A stretch of DNA of 41,594 bases from Halalkalibacterium ligniniphilum (GTDB lineage Bacteria > Bacillota > Bacilli > Bacillales > Bacillaceae_D). Under the pieces are notes generated by a model. That model worked only from the letters and a program-made list of their open reading frames with translations, searched no databases and had not been told where the DNA came from. Made by a program: the position numbers and the translations under genes. Below, piece after piece: positions 1 to 9,200 of the stretch. Position 1 is the stretch's first letter; each line of letters starts with the position of its first letter. The DNA lies in contig NZ_ANNK01000095.1 in NCBI RefSeq assembly GCF_000334155.1, forward strand, positions 1-41,594, in the 5' to 3' direction.

Positions 1-693
1 GAAACAGTTAATGGACGGGTGCCGGTTATTGCCGGGACAGGCTCAAATAACACGGCCGCATCGATTGAATTAACAAAAAAAGCCGAAGAAATCGGCGTCG
101 ATGGAATTATGCTTGTGGCTCCTTATTACAACAAGCCGTCACAAGAAGGGCTCTACCAGCATTTTAAAGTCATCGCCGAGTCCACAAAGCTACCTGTCAT
201 GATTTACAACATTCCTGGTCGTAGCGTTGTGAACATTGATGTGGAAACCACTTTGCGCCTCGCGGAAATAAAAAACATTGTTGCGACAAAAGAAGCAAGT
301 GGTGATTTAGATGCCATGGCAGAAATTATTGAGCGGGCTCCAGAAGGCTTTTCTCTCTATAGCGGAGATGATAGCTTAACTCTTCCAATCCTAGCCATTG
401 GCGGTACAGGTGTCGTTTCCGTCGCATCACATGTGATCGGAAATGAAATGCAGCAAATGGTCCGTAATTTTACAGCTGGTCAGGTTCAAGCTGCTGCTCA
501 ACAGCATCGTCAGCTTTTACCATTAATGAAGACAATCTTTATTGCACCAAATCCAACCGCTGTAAAAGAAGCGCTTGAAATGCAAGGTGTTCCTGTAGGT
601 TCAGTGCGATTACCCCTCGTCCCCCTTACTGCTGAACAAAAGCAGCAGCTACAGCTTGTCATGCAGCCGTCTGTCAGCTTTTTTGTAAGCTAA
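1..693 (+). CDS. dapA: 4-hydroxy-tetrahydrodipicolinate synthase, 3' part
   Basis: Condenses pyruvate with aspartate semialdehyde, the first committed step to lysine and diaminopimelate (cell wall, and dipicolinate in spores). The frame is open from base 1, so the gene is cut by the window edge; 230 residues are visible of the usual ~290, and the N-terminal ~60 are missing. Family marks are clear: the pyruvate-binding Schiff-base lysine in ATKEASGD, the catalytic tyrosine in MIYNIPGRS, and the APYYNKPSQEGLYQHF block. The gene is followed by a strong hairpin terminator. Cytosolic TIM-barrel enzyme. No damage is seen in the visible part. Confidence 0.96.
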   Translation, partial: ETVNGRVPVIAGTGSNNTAASIELTKKAEEIGVDGIMLVAPYYNKPSQEGLYQHFKVIAESTKLPVMIYNIPGRSVVNIDVETTLRLAEIKNIVATKEASGDLDAMAEIIERAPEGFSLYSGDDSLTLPILAIGGTGVVSVASHVIGNEMQQMVRNFTAGQVQAAAQQHRQLLPLMKTIFIAPNPTAVKEALEMQGVPVGSVRLPLVPLTAEQKQQLQLVMQPSVSFFVS

Positions 694-790
694 TTTAATT
701 TCAGAAAAACTGAAGGTGTCCGCCTCGTTACTTGAGCCGTTGGCGCCTGGAGCTAGACATCAGCGAGTGTATCCTTTCTTAACGCAGAAT
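694..790. repeat. Possible remnant of a dispersed Bacillaceae intergenic repeat
   Basis: The spacer between dapA and its terminator carries a GC-rich block (about 738-760; reverse complement GATGTCTAGCTCCAGGCGCC). From memory it resembles an intergenic repeat common in Bacillaceae genomes. Only one copy lies in this window, so the call rests on recall, not on internal duplication. Confidence 0.35.
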
Positions 791-824
791 AAGCATGTGG
801 TGCCATGGCATCACATGCTTTTTT
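791..824 (+). terminator. Rho-independent terminator of dapA
   Basis: A 14-bp stem (AAGCATGTGGTGCC paired with GGCATCACATGCTT, one G-T pair) has a 2-base loop and ends in TTTTTT. The stop codon of the opposing EamA gene (811-813) lies inside the 3' arm, so the two convergent genes share this structure. Confidence 0.9.
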
Positions 825-1749
825 CATTCACCGTCATTTTCTGTTTTTTCTGTAACAGGTAAGCATCCACATGGCCTGTGCCAAGTAAAACCCCTCCTAC
901 AATCAGAACGAGGCCAAGCACCTGTGAAGGATAAATCGCCTCATCTAAAAACACAGCTGATGAAATTAACCCAAAAAAAGGAACGAAATTGTTAAAAATG
1001 GCTGTCTGACCAGCACCGAGTCGGTGAATCGCTTCATTAAAAAATACATGCCCAAGTCCTGTCGCAATAACGGCTGAAAAAAAGAAGATAAACCACAACC
1101 AAGCCGTTCCCTCCGTCATCCCTTGAAGTCCACTTGGTTCTATATAAAGGCTCGTTCCAAATAACAGCAATGAACCAATAAACAGCATCATTCCTGTCAT
1201 TTGTTTTGCATCGAGGGTGCGTGTCGCTTTTTTAATAAAAATGAAGCTTAACGCTTGCACAAACATAGAAATAAACACAAAAAGATCCCCTTGACTGACG
1301 GCTGAAAACCCTCCTTCTCCAAGGGCTAAAATAACGAATACACCTGATAAACCAAGAATAATTCCGAGAAATCTTATTCTTGTCAGATAATCGTTAAGGA
1401 AAAGAATTGCAAATAAGGACGTGGTTAATGGAACGAGCGCAAGAATAAGAACTGCGTTTGACGCGGTGGTCATCGTTAAGCCAAATGACAAAAAGAAGTG
1501 ATGCCCGTACACGCCAAGAATCGTTCCCACAATCACATATCCCCACTCTTTCTTTGTCAGCCGCTTAAAGGAACGAAGCATCACAACGAGAAGAAGGACA
1601 ACCAAGCCTGCCGTCATGATCCGAAAGGCCGTCATCGTTGCTGGAGGGAATACCTCAACTAACACCTTTAGCATAACGACATTCAATCCCCAGATAATCA
1701 TGACAAGAAACAACAAACTATAAATAAGCCAAATTGGTGCTTGTTTCAC
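811..1749 (-). CDS. EamA/DMT family transporter
   Basis: A 312-residue integral membrane protein with about ten hydrophobic segments arranged as two homologous EamA halves (roughly residues 10-145 and 155-295), the usual length for the family. It ends in a basic cytoplasmic tail (LLQKKQKM). Members export amino acids or other small metabolites; the substrate cannot be told from sequence. The start is GTG at 1747-1749, preceded by an AAGGGA ribosome site about 9 bases upstream. It lies 15 bp downstream of a large permease on the same strand, so the two are probably co-transcribed. It converges on dapA. Confidence 0.87.
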   Translation of the reverse strand: MKQAPIWLIYSLLFLVMIIWGLNVVMLKVLVEVFPPATMTAFRIMTAGLVVLLLVVMLRSFKRLTKKEWGYVIVGTILGVYGHHFFLSFGLTMTTASNAVLILALVPLTTSLFAILFLNDYLTRIRFLGIILGLSGVFVILALGEGGFSAVSQGDLFVFISMFVQALSFIFIKKATRTLDAKQMTGMMLFIGSLLLFGTSLYIEPSGLQGMTEGTAWLWFIFFFSAVIATGLGHVFFNEAIHRLGAGQTAIFNNFVPFFGLISSAVFLDEAIYPSQVLGLVLIVGGVLLGTGHVDAYLLQKKQKMTVNEKSM

Positions 1750-1764
1750 CGAGATTCTTCCCTT

Positions 1765-3189
1765 CTAGACCCAACCGAATAAATGAAAGCAATAGACGAT
1801 TGCTGTTAGTAATATCGATAAAATGGCAATAAATCGTACATTCTGTTTGACAATCACACCCGTTGATTTGTTTATCAGTCTTGAGGCCATCAATACCTGG
1901 CCTGAAAACGGAGACAGTTGTGTAGCCAAGGCCCAAGCAATGATCATCACAAGTGCTAAATACTCGCTGCTAACTCCAAAAGTAGACGGCGTGAGCGTAC
2001 TTCCAATTCCGCTCACGATAATGACAGGATGCACCCCTATTTGAGCAAGCAAAATCGCAAACGCAATGAGTAAATAGCTCAATATAAAGACGGAACCGAA
2101 AGACGCCTCGTAAAGAAAGGCAGAACCATAGGCGCCAATCTCTGTTTCAGCTATAGCAACACTAAAAAATCCAGCACTAATAAAAACAGCAATTTCATTT
2201 TTTAACCTAAAAAAAGATGATTGCACCTGCTCAGACACAGCCAATAAATAATCTGATAAACTTTTGGCAATTATCGCCCAAAAAAACGGTAAAACGAGCG
2301 CTAACACGCAAACAATCGTAAGCATATTCACCTCTAAGAGAATGTCCAATGAAAAGGACAGGACAATTAAAACGAGCGAAAAACTAAAAAGAGGCATCAA
2401 AGAACGCCCAGAGTCTACTGATTCATCAAATTGTAGCTCTTTCTCAATGATCGGATCATTGGGGAAAGAAATTTGTTTAAACATGAGTAAGCAAACGACG
2501 ATGTAGACAAGACCCATAGCGAAACCATATCCGCCTATTTCAAACCAAGACAAATCGAACAGCACAAGAACAATCCCAACATTGACAAAGTAAGGGGACC
2601 AAAAAATACAAAATCCGAATGCTCGCATAATCGTCAAGGTGAGCTTTTGGTCTTGGTAGGATGAAAAGCTTCCTTCTACTATTTTTTTCACAATTGGCAT
2701 GGAACCAAAGTTTAATAGTACACCGATTAATATCGTTAGCAAAAAGCTCAGCCGATATGGATGAGATGCTCCGCCTTCCTTCTGTCGCTTCTGTACCTGC
2801 TCTTTCAAAAGGGACAAATAGCCAGCAATTGACATAAAGGTTCCAATTAAAGGGATGAGAAGAAACAAAGAAAGCAGATTAATGTTTCGTCCAAAACCAA
2901 GGAGGGCATCGTCTAAGGGCGTACCCTCTACATAAAAACAAAAGCCTCCTACCGTTACGAGGATAATGACAATGATGCGACTGAATGTAGAAACAAAGAA
3001 AAGCGTACTGCCGAGTAAAATTGCTGCTAGAATACTAGAAATCAGTATGATCATGTCACTTGGAAAAAACAAATGAAACAAATAAAAGAGTACCGTTATG
3101 TAACAGACTCCACCTAACAATCGAATAAATGGGTGTTGTTCCGTTGTTGTCATCCCCTTTATCTCTTTTTCACAGGTATCCTTTTCCAT
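1765..3189 (-). CDS. Large multi-pass membrane protein, permease-like
   Basis: A 474-residue protein with about 12 hydrophobic segments. I do not recognise an exact family. The two-half layout, conserved polar breaks inside helices (GFGRNINLLS, FWSPYFVNVG) and a late IGVHPVIIVSGIG segment recall the ion-transporter superfamily of anion and dicarboxylate carriers (TRAP large subunit, DASS, ArsB). That is an inference from layout only. The first ATG (3187-3189) has no good ribosome site. An ATG 12 codons later sits directly against AAAGGGG, which is too close, so the start is uncertain. It is the upstream partner of the EamA transporter, with a 15 bp gap. Confidence 0.8.
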   Translation of the reverse strand: MEKDTCEKEIKGMTTTEQHPFIRLLGGVCYITVLFYLFHLFFPSDMIILISSILAAILLGSTLFFVSTFSRIIVIILVTVGGFCFYVEGTPLDDALLGFGRNINLLSLFLLIPLIGTFMSIAGYLSLLKEQVQKRQKEGGASHPYRLSFLLTILIGVLLNFGSMPIVKKIVEGSFSSYQDQKLTLTIMRAFGFCIFWSPYFVNVGIVLVLFDLSWFEIGGYGFAMGLVYIVVCLLMFKQISFPNDPIIEKELQFDESVDSGRSLMPLFSFSLVLIVLSFSLDILLEVNMLTIVCVLALVLPFFWAIIAKSLSDYLLAVSEQVQSSFFRLKNEIAVFISAGFFSVAIAETEIGAYGSAFLYEASFGSVFILSYLLIAFAILLAQIGVHPVIIVSGIGSTLTPSTFGVSSEYLALVMIIAWALATQLSPFSGQVLMASRLINKSTGVIVKQNVRFIAILSILLTAIVYCFHLFGWV

Positions 3190-3261
3190 TTTATCACGTT
3201 ATTGTGACTTCATCACCTTTCGATATACGAAGCAATTTGATTTCATACTCTTCACAGAATC

Positions 3262-3401
3262 CTGCATGAGCGGATCCCTCTTCTCATTTGAATGGAGACG
3301 AGTCCGTCAAGTAACGCTGAGCGACCTCTCAATAAATGAGTGTGAGCGAAAGGCCATCATTGTTTTATCAACTTGCACTGAAGCTCCGTCCCCTTTTCCA
3401 C
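3262..3401 (+). repeat. Dispersed ~140 bp repeat, copy A
   Basis: First of two tandem copies. Bases 3340-3401 recur without a mismatch at 3487-3548 (62 bp, 147 bp apart), and the preceding ~70 bp are related but diverged. An inverted full-length relative lies at 24715-24850. An apparent 95-codon frame spanning copies A and B is a by-product of the duplication. Confidence 0.88.
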
Positions 3402-3409
3402 TCAAATCC

Positions 3410-3549
3410 GCAAGAACGGCTCATTCTTCCCACTCGAATGAAAACGAGTTCGTCAGGTCATTCTGTGTACCATTTCAATTAAGGTGGTGTGAGCGAAAGG
3501 CCATCATTGTTTTATCAACTTGCACTGAAGCTCCGTCCCCTTTTCCACA
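3410..3549 (+). repeat. Dispersed ~140 bp repeat, copy B
   Basis: Second tandem copy. Its 3' half (3487-3548) is identical to copy A. Its 5' half is diverged but alignable (for example GAATGAAAACGAGTTCGTCA against GAATGGAGACGAGTCCGTCA). It ends at the terminator of the small minus-strand ORF. Confidence 0.88.
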
Positions 3550-3554
3550 TTAAA

Positions 3555-3576
3555 AAGACCGCAATCACGGTCTTCA
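3555..3576 (-). terminator. Rho-independent terminator of the small ORF 3574-3729
   Basis: On the minus strand AAGACCG pairs with CGGTCTT around a 6-base loop, followed by TTTTT. It overlaps the last base of the stop codon of the ORF it serves, which supports that ORF being expressed. Confidence 0.8.
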
Positions 3577-3729
3577 CGTCGCATTATGTACACTTTCTTC
3601 ATAGGCAATAATGATCACTTCACGATTTGTGACAGCTTGTATTTCCTCTTCTAGCGCCTTTACCTTTGATAGCATTTCCGGATTTAGCTCTGCCGTTGTA
3701 TAACGGTCTGACATTCGCTCCAAAATCAT
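3574..3729 (-). CDS. Small hypothetical protein, helical and acidic
   Basis: A 51-residue product if started at ATG 3727-3729. A 5' extension to 3777 is possible but has no ribosome site. GAGGGAGG sits only 2 bases before the chosen ATG; a second in-frame ATG at 3712-3714 (SDRYTTAE) follows GGAG by 3 bases, so the true start may be either. The body is a predicted amphipathic helix (MLSKVKALEEEIQAVTN) followed by a beta-like stretch (REVIIIAYEE). I recognise no family. A dedicated terminator overlaps its stop codon. It is flanked by repeat copies. Confidence 0.55.
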   Translation of the reverse strand: MILERMSDRYTTAELNPEMLSKVKALEEEIQAVTNREVIIIAYEESVHNAT

Positions 3730-3820
3730 CGCCTCCCTCGTTCTACCTGTAAGGTACCCTATTTGTAGATGAATCATACATCAATAGATTTGGTGAGTGA
3801 AGCGTATGAAACGTGAAAAT

Positions 3821-3856
3821 AAAAAGCTTAGAATCTTATACATTCCAAGCTTTTTT
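3821..3856. terminator. Bidirectional hairpin terminator
   Basis: AAAAGCTTAGAAT and ATTCCAAGCTTTTTT form an 11-12 bp stem with one mismatch and a short AT loop, with T-runs on both strands. It probably ends minus-strand transcription coming from the MBL gene and the broken ORF upstream. Confidence 0.7.
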
Positions 3857-3892
3857 AATCGATAAAGTATTATTCGTTTGTTAGAATCTCTC

Positions 3893-3945
3893 TATCCATT
3901 TCAACTGAGGGAATGTGAACGAAAGCTCCATCCCCTTTTCACAGA
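3893..3945 (+). repeat. Dispersed repeat, truncated copy C
   Basis: TGTGAACGAAA joined directly to GCTCCATCCCCTTTTCAC matches both ends of the conserved block of copies A and B, with about 30 internal bases missing. This is an internally deleted third copy within 700 bp. Confidence 0.7.
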
Positions 3946-4013
3946 GTAAAAATCAATCTTCAGTTATATTAATCGTTTCGATTAAAAATGATTTTAATTT
4001 CTTCTCCAACCAT

Positions 4014-4245
4014 TTAGTAAGCAGACATTTCCCCTTGAAAATATCCACTTCTAAAACCAACTTCATCCTCTTGAAATTTTCCTTTAAGCAATTGTCCCAT
4101 TTTTTTGATACTTTTCCGAGATCCTATCTAAATGAAGCATCTTGTCATTGTCGTCTGATTTTAAGATAAATTCCAACTCAATTATCATTCTTTCGTAGGC
4201 AATGGACATTCCTTCGAACAAACCTTTTTGAAATTCTTCTGAAAT
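4014..4245 (-). pseudogene. Frameshifted small gene downstream of the MBL hydrolase
   Basis: Read on the minus strand, one frame gives EEFQKGLFEGMSIAYERM, continuing to ISEKYQKN, then stops at 4084-4086. If the run of seven A (reverse complement of about 4100-4106) had six, the frame would continue as YQKMGQLLKGKFQEDEVGF and end with YFQGEMSAY at 4014-4016. Both segments look like one protein with an internally repeated F-x-x-G-x-F-x-G...AY pattern. The 5' frame has no ATG before 4207-4209. An ATT at 4243-4245 is preceded by GAGGTG at 4 bases, so a rare start or a lost start is possible. I do not recognise the family. A sequencing error or real homopolymer slippage cannot be excluded. Confidence 0.6.
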
Positions 4246-5186
4246 TATTCACCTCGTTCAAACCACAATGTTTCTCCGATTGCTAAAACAGAGAGCTGCT
4301 CCTGTGGTAATTGGAGTCGCTCCCACTCCTTGTGCAAGCGCGCCAACGCTTCAGGGCCTGTGTCATCAGCTAGGCGGTAAGCTCCATAATGCATTGGAAT
4401 AAAAAGGTTGCCGTTTAACTCCATAAATGCTTTGATTGCATCCTCTGGATTAATGTGCGAGGCTTCCATAAACCATTCCGGCTCATATGCCCCAATCGGC
4501 ATTAAGACAACGTCGATGTCAAAGCGTTCCCCAATGTCAATAAAGCCATGGAAATAGCCTGTATCACCGACGAAATAAACCGATCTTTTGCTGCGCAAAT
4601 CTTCAAGCACCCAGCCACCCCAATGGGACGTGTTTGTATCGAACAGCGTTCTTTTTGTCCAGTGCTGAGCCGGAACAAAGGATAGCTTCACGGTTTCATT
4701 CTCCTGAATAAAACCCTCCCACCAGTTCGCTTCCACGACCTTTTTATAGCCCCTGCGCGTAAAAGCAGATTTTAAGCCAGTCGGAACATAAAAGGTCGGA
4801 TTTCCCCTTAGCTTTCGGATCGAGGCGAAGTCCAAATGGTCATAGTGCCCGTGTGAAATGACGACTAGGTCAATATCCGGCAGCTCGCTCATAAGGAGTC
4901 CTGGTTCTGTGAGCCTTGTTTGAACCCCCATCCGCTGTGCCCACACCGGATCGGTTAAAATGTTCAAGCCGTTCATTTGAATAAGAAACGTCGCATGACC
5001 GACCCACGTTATCGAAAAGTTGCTTCGGTTTTGCTTCAGTTTTGCAACCTGCTTTTCTTTCGCATGTGGAATGTGAGTTGAAAGGTCTTTTTGCTTCGCT
5101 CTTCTTTCTTTAAACCAGCGAAGCATATCGGAAAAGGATTTTCGGTTGTCTATATCGTCATAGTTCGTGTATCGGGTTCTTTTCAT
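4245..5186 (-). CDS. MBL-fold hydrolase, NAPE-PLD/UlaG-like
   Basis: A 313-residue zinc-dependent hydrolase of the metallo-beta-lactamase fold. Motifs in order: ITWVGHATFLIQ near residue 60, TDPVW near 79, metal motif SHGHYDHLD at 111-119 (H112, H114, D116, H117), PAQHW, GDTGYF carrying the bridging Asp, and a late HYGAYR histidine. This arrangement is that of the NAPE-PLD-like branch (lipid phosphodiesterase and lactonase relatives) and not of glyoxalase II; the substrate is unknown. The first ~50 residues are basic and polar. The start is supported by AGAAGGA 7-8 bases before ATG. It is transcribed away from the DUF523 gene. Its stop overlaps the start region of a broken small ORF. Confidence 0.88.
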   Translation of the reverse strand: MKRTRYTNYDDIDNRKSFSDMLRWFKERRAKQKDLSTHIPHAKEKQVAKLKQNRSNFSITWVGHATFLIQMNGLNILTDPVWAQRMGVQTRLTEPGLLMSELPDIDLVVISHGHYDHLDFASIRKLRGNPTFYVPTGLKSAFTRRGYKKVVEANWWEGFIQENETVKLSFVPAQHWTKRTLFDTNTSHWGGWVLEDLRSKRSVYFVGDTGYFHGFIDIGERFDIDVVLMPIGAYEPEWFMEASHINPEDAIKAFMELNGNLFIPMHYGAYRLADDTGPEALARLHKEWERLQLPQEQLSVLAIGETLWFERGE

Positions 5187-5617
5187 TTTTCATTCCTTCT
5201 ATAAATAGTCTCTAGTTAAACGTACACTTCAATTTGCTTTCTTGTAAAGTAATATGCCTTCACACTTATTTAATGCTTCCTTTAGGTTCCGTTATTCACG
5301 GACACAGATTCATTACTGGCTTGGCTTTTCCCGAAAAACTCGTAATGATTCTGGCTTTTTCCCTTTCGGCACAATTAAGAACCTGTCCCTTCTCTAAAAA
5401 TCTCCAAACGATTGAACAACAAAAAAAGATGCTATTCTTACACATAGGCTGACTTTGCCATGGAACACTCTCTATCCTTCCTTGCATATGTTCAATTGAC
5501 TATATTGCAAGACTCATTCGAATTTGCTATATTCAGGTAAAGTTCTTGGTTTTTTCATGCTAGTTCTTGATCAATTCGTATTGTGAATGGAAAAAGTCTC
5601 TCTGGAGGGGAATCAAA
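5187..5617. other. Divergent intergenic region with an imperfect inverted repeat
   Basis: About 430 bases between the MBL gene and the DUF523 gene with no supportable ORF. It contains an imperfect dyad (AGATTCATTAC at 5306-5316, GTAATGATTCT at 5342-5352, 10 of 11 matching). From memory this resembles short hairpin repeats scattered in Bacillus genomes. Promoters for both genes presumably lie here, but I see none close to consensus. Confidence 0.45.
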
Positions 5618-6076
5618 ATGATTGTCGTCAGCTCATGTCTCGCTGGCTCAGAATGCCGATACAACGGTACACACAGTCTTATAAAAAAAGTGGAAGAGTT
5701 AGTGAAGCAAAACAAGGCAGTTATGGTATGCCCAGAGCTGTTAGGAGGCTTCTCGACACCAAGGGAGCCAGCTGAAATTATAGGCGGCAGAGGAGAAGAT
5801 GTCCTAACCGGAAAAGCAAAGGTGATTGAAAAATCAGGAAACGATGTCACCTCCCTCTATGTAGCCGGAGCCTATAAAACGTTAGAGCTCGCCAAGCAAG
5901 TCCAAGCCACTTGCATCGTCTTAAAAGAATACAGTCCTTCCTGTGGCAGCGGCATGATTCATGACGGTAGCTTCTCCAATGCCAAAAGGGTTGGCGAGGG
6001 TGTCACGACAGCATTACTAAGAAAAGAAGGGTTTCAGGTCATTTCTGAAAGGGAGCTTGCAGCGAGGATAAGCTAG
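5618..6076 (+). CDS. DUF523 family protein (YbbK-like)
   Basis: A 152-residue cytosolic protein of the DUF523 family, whose function is not established. Diagnostic cysteine motifs: SSCLAGSECRYNG (C7, C13), CPELLGGFSTPREPAEI and LKEYSPSCGSG, suggesting a metal or Fe-S site. The start at 5618 is fixed by GGAGGGG seven bases upstream; an in-frame ATG 17 codons earlier lacks a ribosome site. It is a single-gene unit, convergent with the RND exporter and sharing a bidirectional terminator with it. Confidence 0.88.
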   Translation: MIVVSSCLAGSECRYNGTHSLIKKVEELVKQNKAVMVCPELLGGFSTPREPAEIIGGRGEDVLTGKAKVIEKSGNDVTSLYVAGAYKTLELAKQVQATCIVLKEYSPSCGSGMIHDGSFSNAKRVGEGVTTALLRKEGFQVISERELAARIS

Positions 6077-6202
6077 CTTTACTTTTCTTGTGGAGTGTTC
6101 GCCTCCATTGGCAAGAATCAAAAACACGAGTCATTTCTTCTCAGCTTTCTCTCGTATTTCCTTCAAAATGATGGAAATTGAGTTACATGAGGACCCCATA
6201 AA

Positions 6203-6240
6203 AACACGAGTCACAGAAAATGTCCGTGACCCGTGTTCTT
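6203..6240. terminator. Bidirectional terminator between DUF523 gene and RND exporter
   Basis: AACACGAGTCAC (6203-6214) pairs with GTGACCCGTGTT (6226-6237), 12 bp with one mismatch, followed by TTTTT on the minus strand. Part of the 5' arm with its A-tract (AAAAACACGAGTCA) also occurs about 80 bp upstream, near 6119. Confidence 0.75.
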
Positions 6241-6242
6241 TG

Positions 6243-9200
6243 TTACACAGTTGCCTGTTCTTTTTCGTCCATTTTGCTCCCCCGTCTTTTCAATCCTTTT
6301 ATCCTTACAATACTTTTATCGACGACAGAATAGATCGCCGGAATAAGGATAAGAGTAATACCTGTACCAAATAACAAACCTGATATAATCACAATAGCTA
6401 ACGGTGATTGGTACGTACTCGCTCCTCCTGTCGCTAACGCTAAAGGAAGCATACCTGCTGCCGTCGTAAACGTCGTCATAAAGATCGGACGTAGACGATC
6501 TTTTCCTGCTTGAATAAGGGCAGCTTCACTTGTGACACCCACTTCTCGAAGCTGATTAATCCTCGTAATGAGCAAGATTGCGTTATTTAAAATGACCCCG
6601 ATTAAAATCACCATGCCAATCCCAGAAAGCATATTTAGCTCCTTCTGTAAGAGGAACAAACCTAGTAACACGCCCGTAAAGGTAAGTGGAATAACAGACA
6701 TGACAATAATCGGTTGTAAAAGACTGTTAAATTGAATTGCCATGACAAGGAATACGAGGAAAATCGCCAGCACAAGAACGATAAACAGCTCAGTAAATGC
6801 TTCGCCTTGCTGTTCAAGCTGCCCGCTTAGCTCCAGTTCATAACCAGCAGGAACGTCGACAGATGCAATCACCTCTTCCATAAACGTGCGGATGCTCCCT
6901 AAATCTTCACCTAGAAACTCTGCACTAACGGATAGAACCCGGTCTCCGTCCACACGAGTGATTTGTAAAGGAGCTGTTACCTCTTCGAATTGAACAAAGT
7001 CAGAGATCGGTTTCATCCCTTCAGGCGTTAGCCACTCCACCTGACGAAGCTGTTCAAGTGTCTCGATTTTCTCTTCTCTCTCTAAATAAATCGCCACATC
7101 GTCAGATCCGTCCTTCATCAACCCTACAGGCTGACGGGCAAACAGCATGGAAATCGATTGCCTTATATTGGACGGAACAATGGCAGCACCTTCGATCTCG
7201 CTTTCGTTTAATTCGACTTGAAGAACTTGCTGATTCGATTCCATCGAATGGCGAATGTTCCGTAGCGCTGGATAAGCTTCTAGCTCCTCTATAACTTCCT
7301 CGGCTACATTTATTAATGTTTCAATCGAATCTCCCTTCACAGTTAATGAAATGTCTTCACTTACCCCTCCTGCGTCCATGGCCGATCCGACCTGGACAAC
7401 CGGATAGGAATCTTGCAATTCTTCTAAGCGGTCTAGAATCGTTTCATTTACTTCACTTTGTGTCATCGTCGCCTCAGACTCTGGTGTCATGTTAATAAAG
7501 CTGTAGAGCGTGTTGCTTCCAAAGAGGAGGACCATATAATGGTCAACGTCCTCAACGGTTTGGAGTTTTTCATGGATCGCATCAGCTACATTTTCACGCT
7601 CGTCACGAGACACGCCAGGCTCTAGCATTACCACAACTTCTGCCTGTCGGTCGTACACATCTGGCATTAGTCCTGTCGGAATCGCCGTTAATAAGAAAAG
7701 AGAGCCTGCAAAAATCGCAAAAAACAGGCCAATGACGGCAATGCTACGCCATACCTTTTTTGACACCCACTCAATGACGGAGCCATAGCCACGAATGAGA
7801 CGGGGCTCTTCTGTCTTTTTACGTAGCGGTTTCGTCAACCATCTGTCTGCTAAAACAGGAATAAGCGTAAAGGAAATCAACACCGAGCTTACGAGAGATA
7901 TGACAATGACAGCCCCGAGCACCACAAAGATTTGACCAAGATCTCCACTAATCATACCGATCGGAATAAATACAACAATCGTCGTTAATACGCACGCAAT
8001 GACCGCCGAACTAACTTCTTTTGTTCCTCGAACAACGGCGTTACGTAACGGCAAGCCGTCTTGAAGATTTCGGACAATCGATTCCAAAATAACGATCGAT
8101 GCATCAATCATAATCCCAATTCCCAGCCCTAATCCAATTAACGTAACCATATTAATCGAATAGTCGAGATACCACATAAGCGCAAACGTTAAAAGAATTG
8201 AGGTTGGGATCGACAGAGAAATAATTGCTGTTGCTTTAATATTTTTCAAGAACAACAACATAATCAATATTGAAAGCAGACCGCCAATTAACACATTCGT
8301 CGATACATCTTCAATCGAACGAGTAATGAAATCCCCGACTGCCACTTGCTCTTCCAATATGGCATCCCCTAAAATGTTCTCATCCTGAATGCTCTTCAAT
8401 TCCTCTCTTGCTGCGGCTGCAAGAGATACATCTGTTTCTTGCGAGGAGGGTGAAATAAAAATCGAGATATAATCGGCATCTCCATTTCGCCATGCCGTTG
8501 GAACGCGGTCACCTTCTCTAGCAAATGAAAACGTAACGAGATCCTGCAGTTCCTTTTGTCCGTCGTTTGTCATTACGGTTAACGTCTTAATATCGTCTTC
8601 CTTTGTAAACCCTTGTTGCCAACGGATCTGTGCTTGTTCCCCATTCAACTCGACCGATCCTAATACTTCATTCACGTTCTCTTCTTGAATCCGTTGACTT
8701 ATTGCGATAGGATCCGTCCCATTTTCACGCAAGGTTTGTTCATCCCAGTAAATGGTCACTTCCCTTTCTGTCACACCCATCACGGTAACAACCCCAGCTT
8801 CAGGCAATGCTTCAAACCGAGGCTTAATCACTTGAAGCGCTTTTTGAGATAATGCGTCTATGTCTTCTCCGTACAAGTCAAGAAAATAACTATCTGTCCC
8901 TCCAAGAGACCATTCATATGTCATATGATCTTCAATTTGCGGATACTCCACTTGGAGTTGCTGAACCGTTTGCTCGAAATTAGGGAAGGCGATGCCGCCC
9001 TTCCCTTCCTCAAACATCACTTGAAATTCAATCATTCCTTCTGACGTGGTGGACGTATATGTTTCAACATGATCGAGCAAGCTCACCCGCCGTTCTAAGT
9101 TCTCTGCAATCCCTTCAAGCTCTAGCGTACTCGTGCTTCCAGCGTAGAGCGTTGACACCCCACCGTCTAATGTGACTTTTGGCATCAGTTCCAAATGCAG

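Noticed and set aside
795-995. Small plus-strand ORF opposite the EamA gene
   Set aside because: It starts inside the dapA terminator, runs antisense to a clear transporter gene and lacks a ribosome site.
3262-3549. Two near-identical blocks that could suggest a CRISPR or direct-repeat array
   Set aside because: There are only two full copies, the unit is ~147 bp, and the intervening sequence is itself homologous; no short regular repeats or cas genes are present.
3266-3553. Open frame of 95 codons on the plus strand
   Set aside because: It consists of repeat copies A and B; the duplicated peptide reflects the DNA duplication, there is no ribosome site, and the composition is not protein-like.
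3915-4169. Plus-strand ORF of 84 codons
   Set aside because: It is antisense to the frameshifted minus-strand gene, which reads as a much better protein; it overlaps repeat copy C and has no ribosome site.
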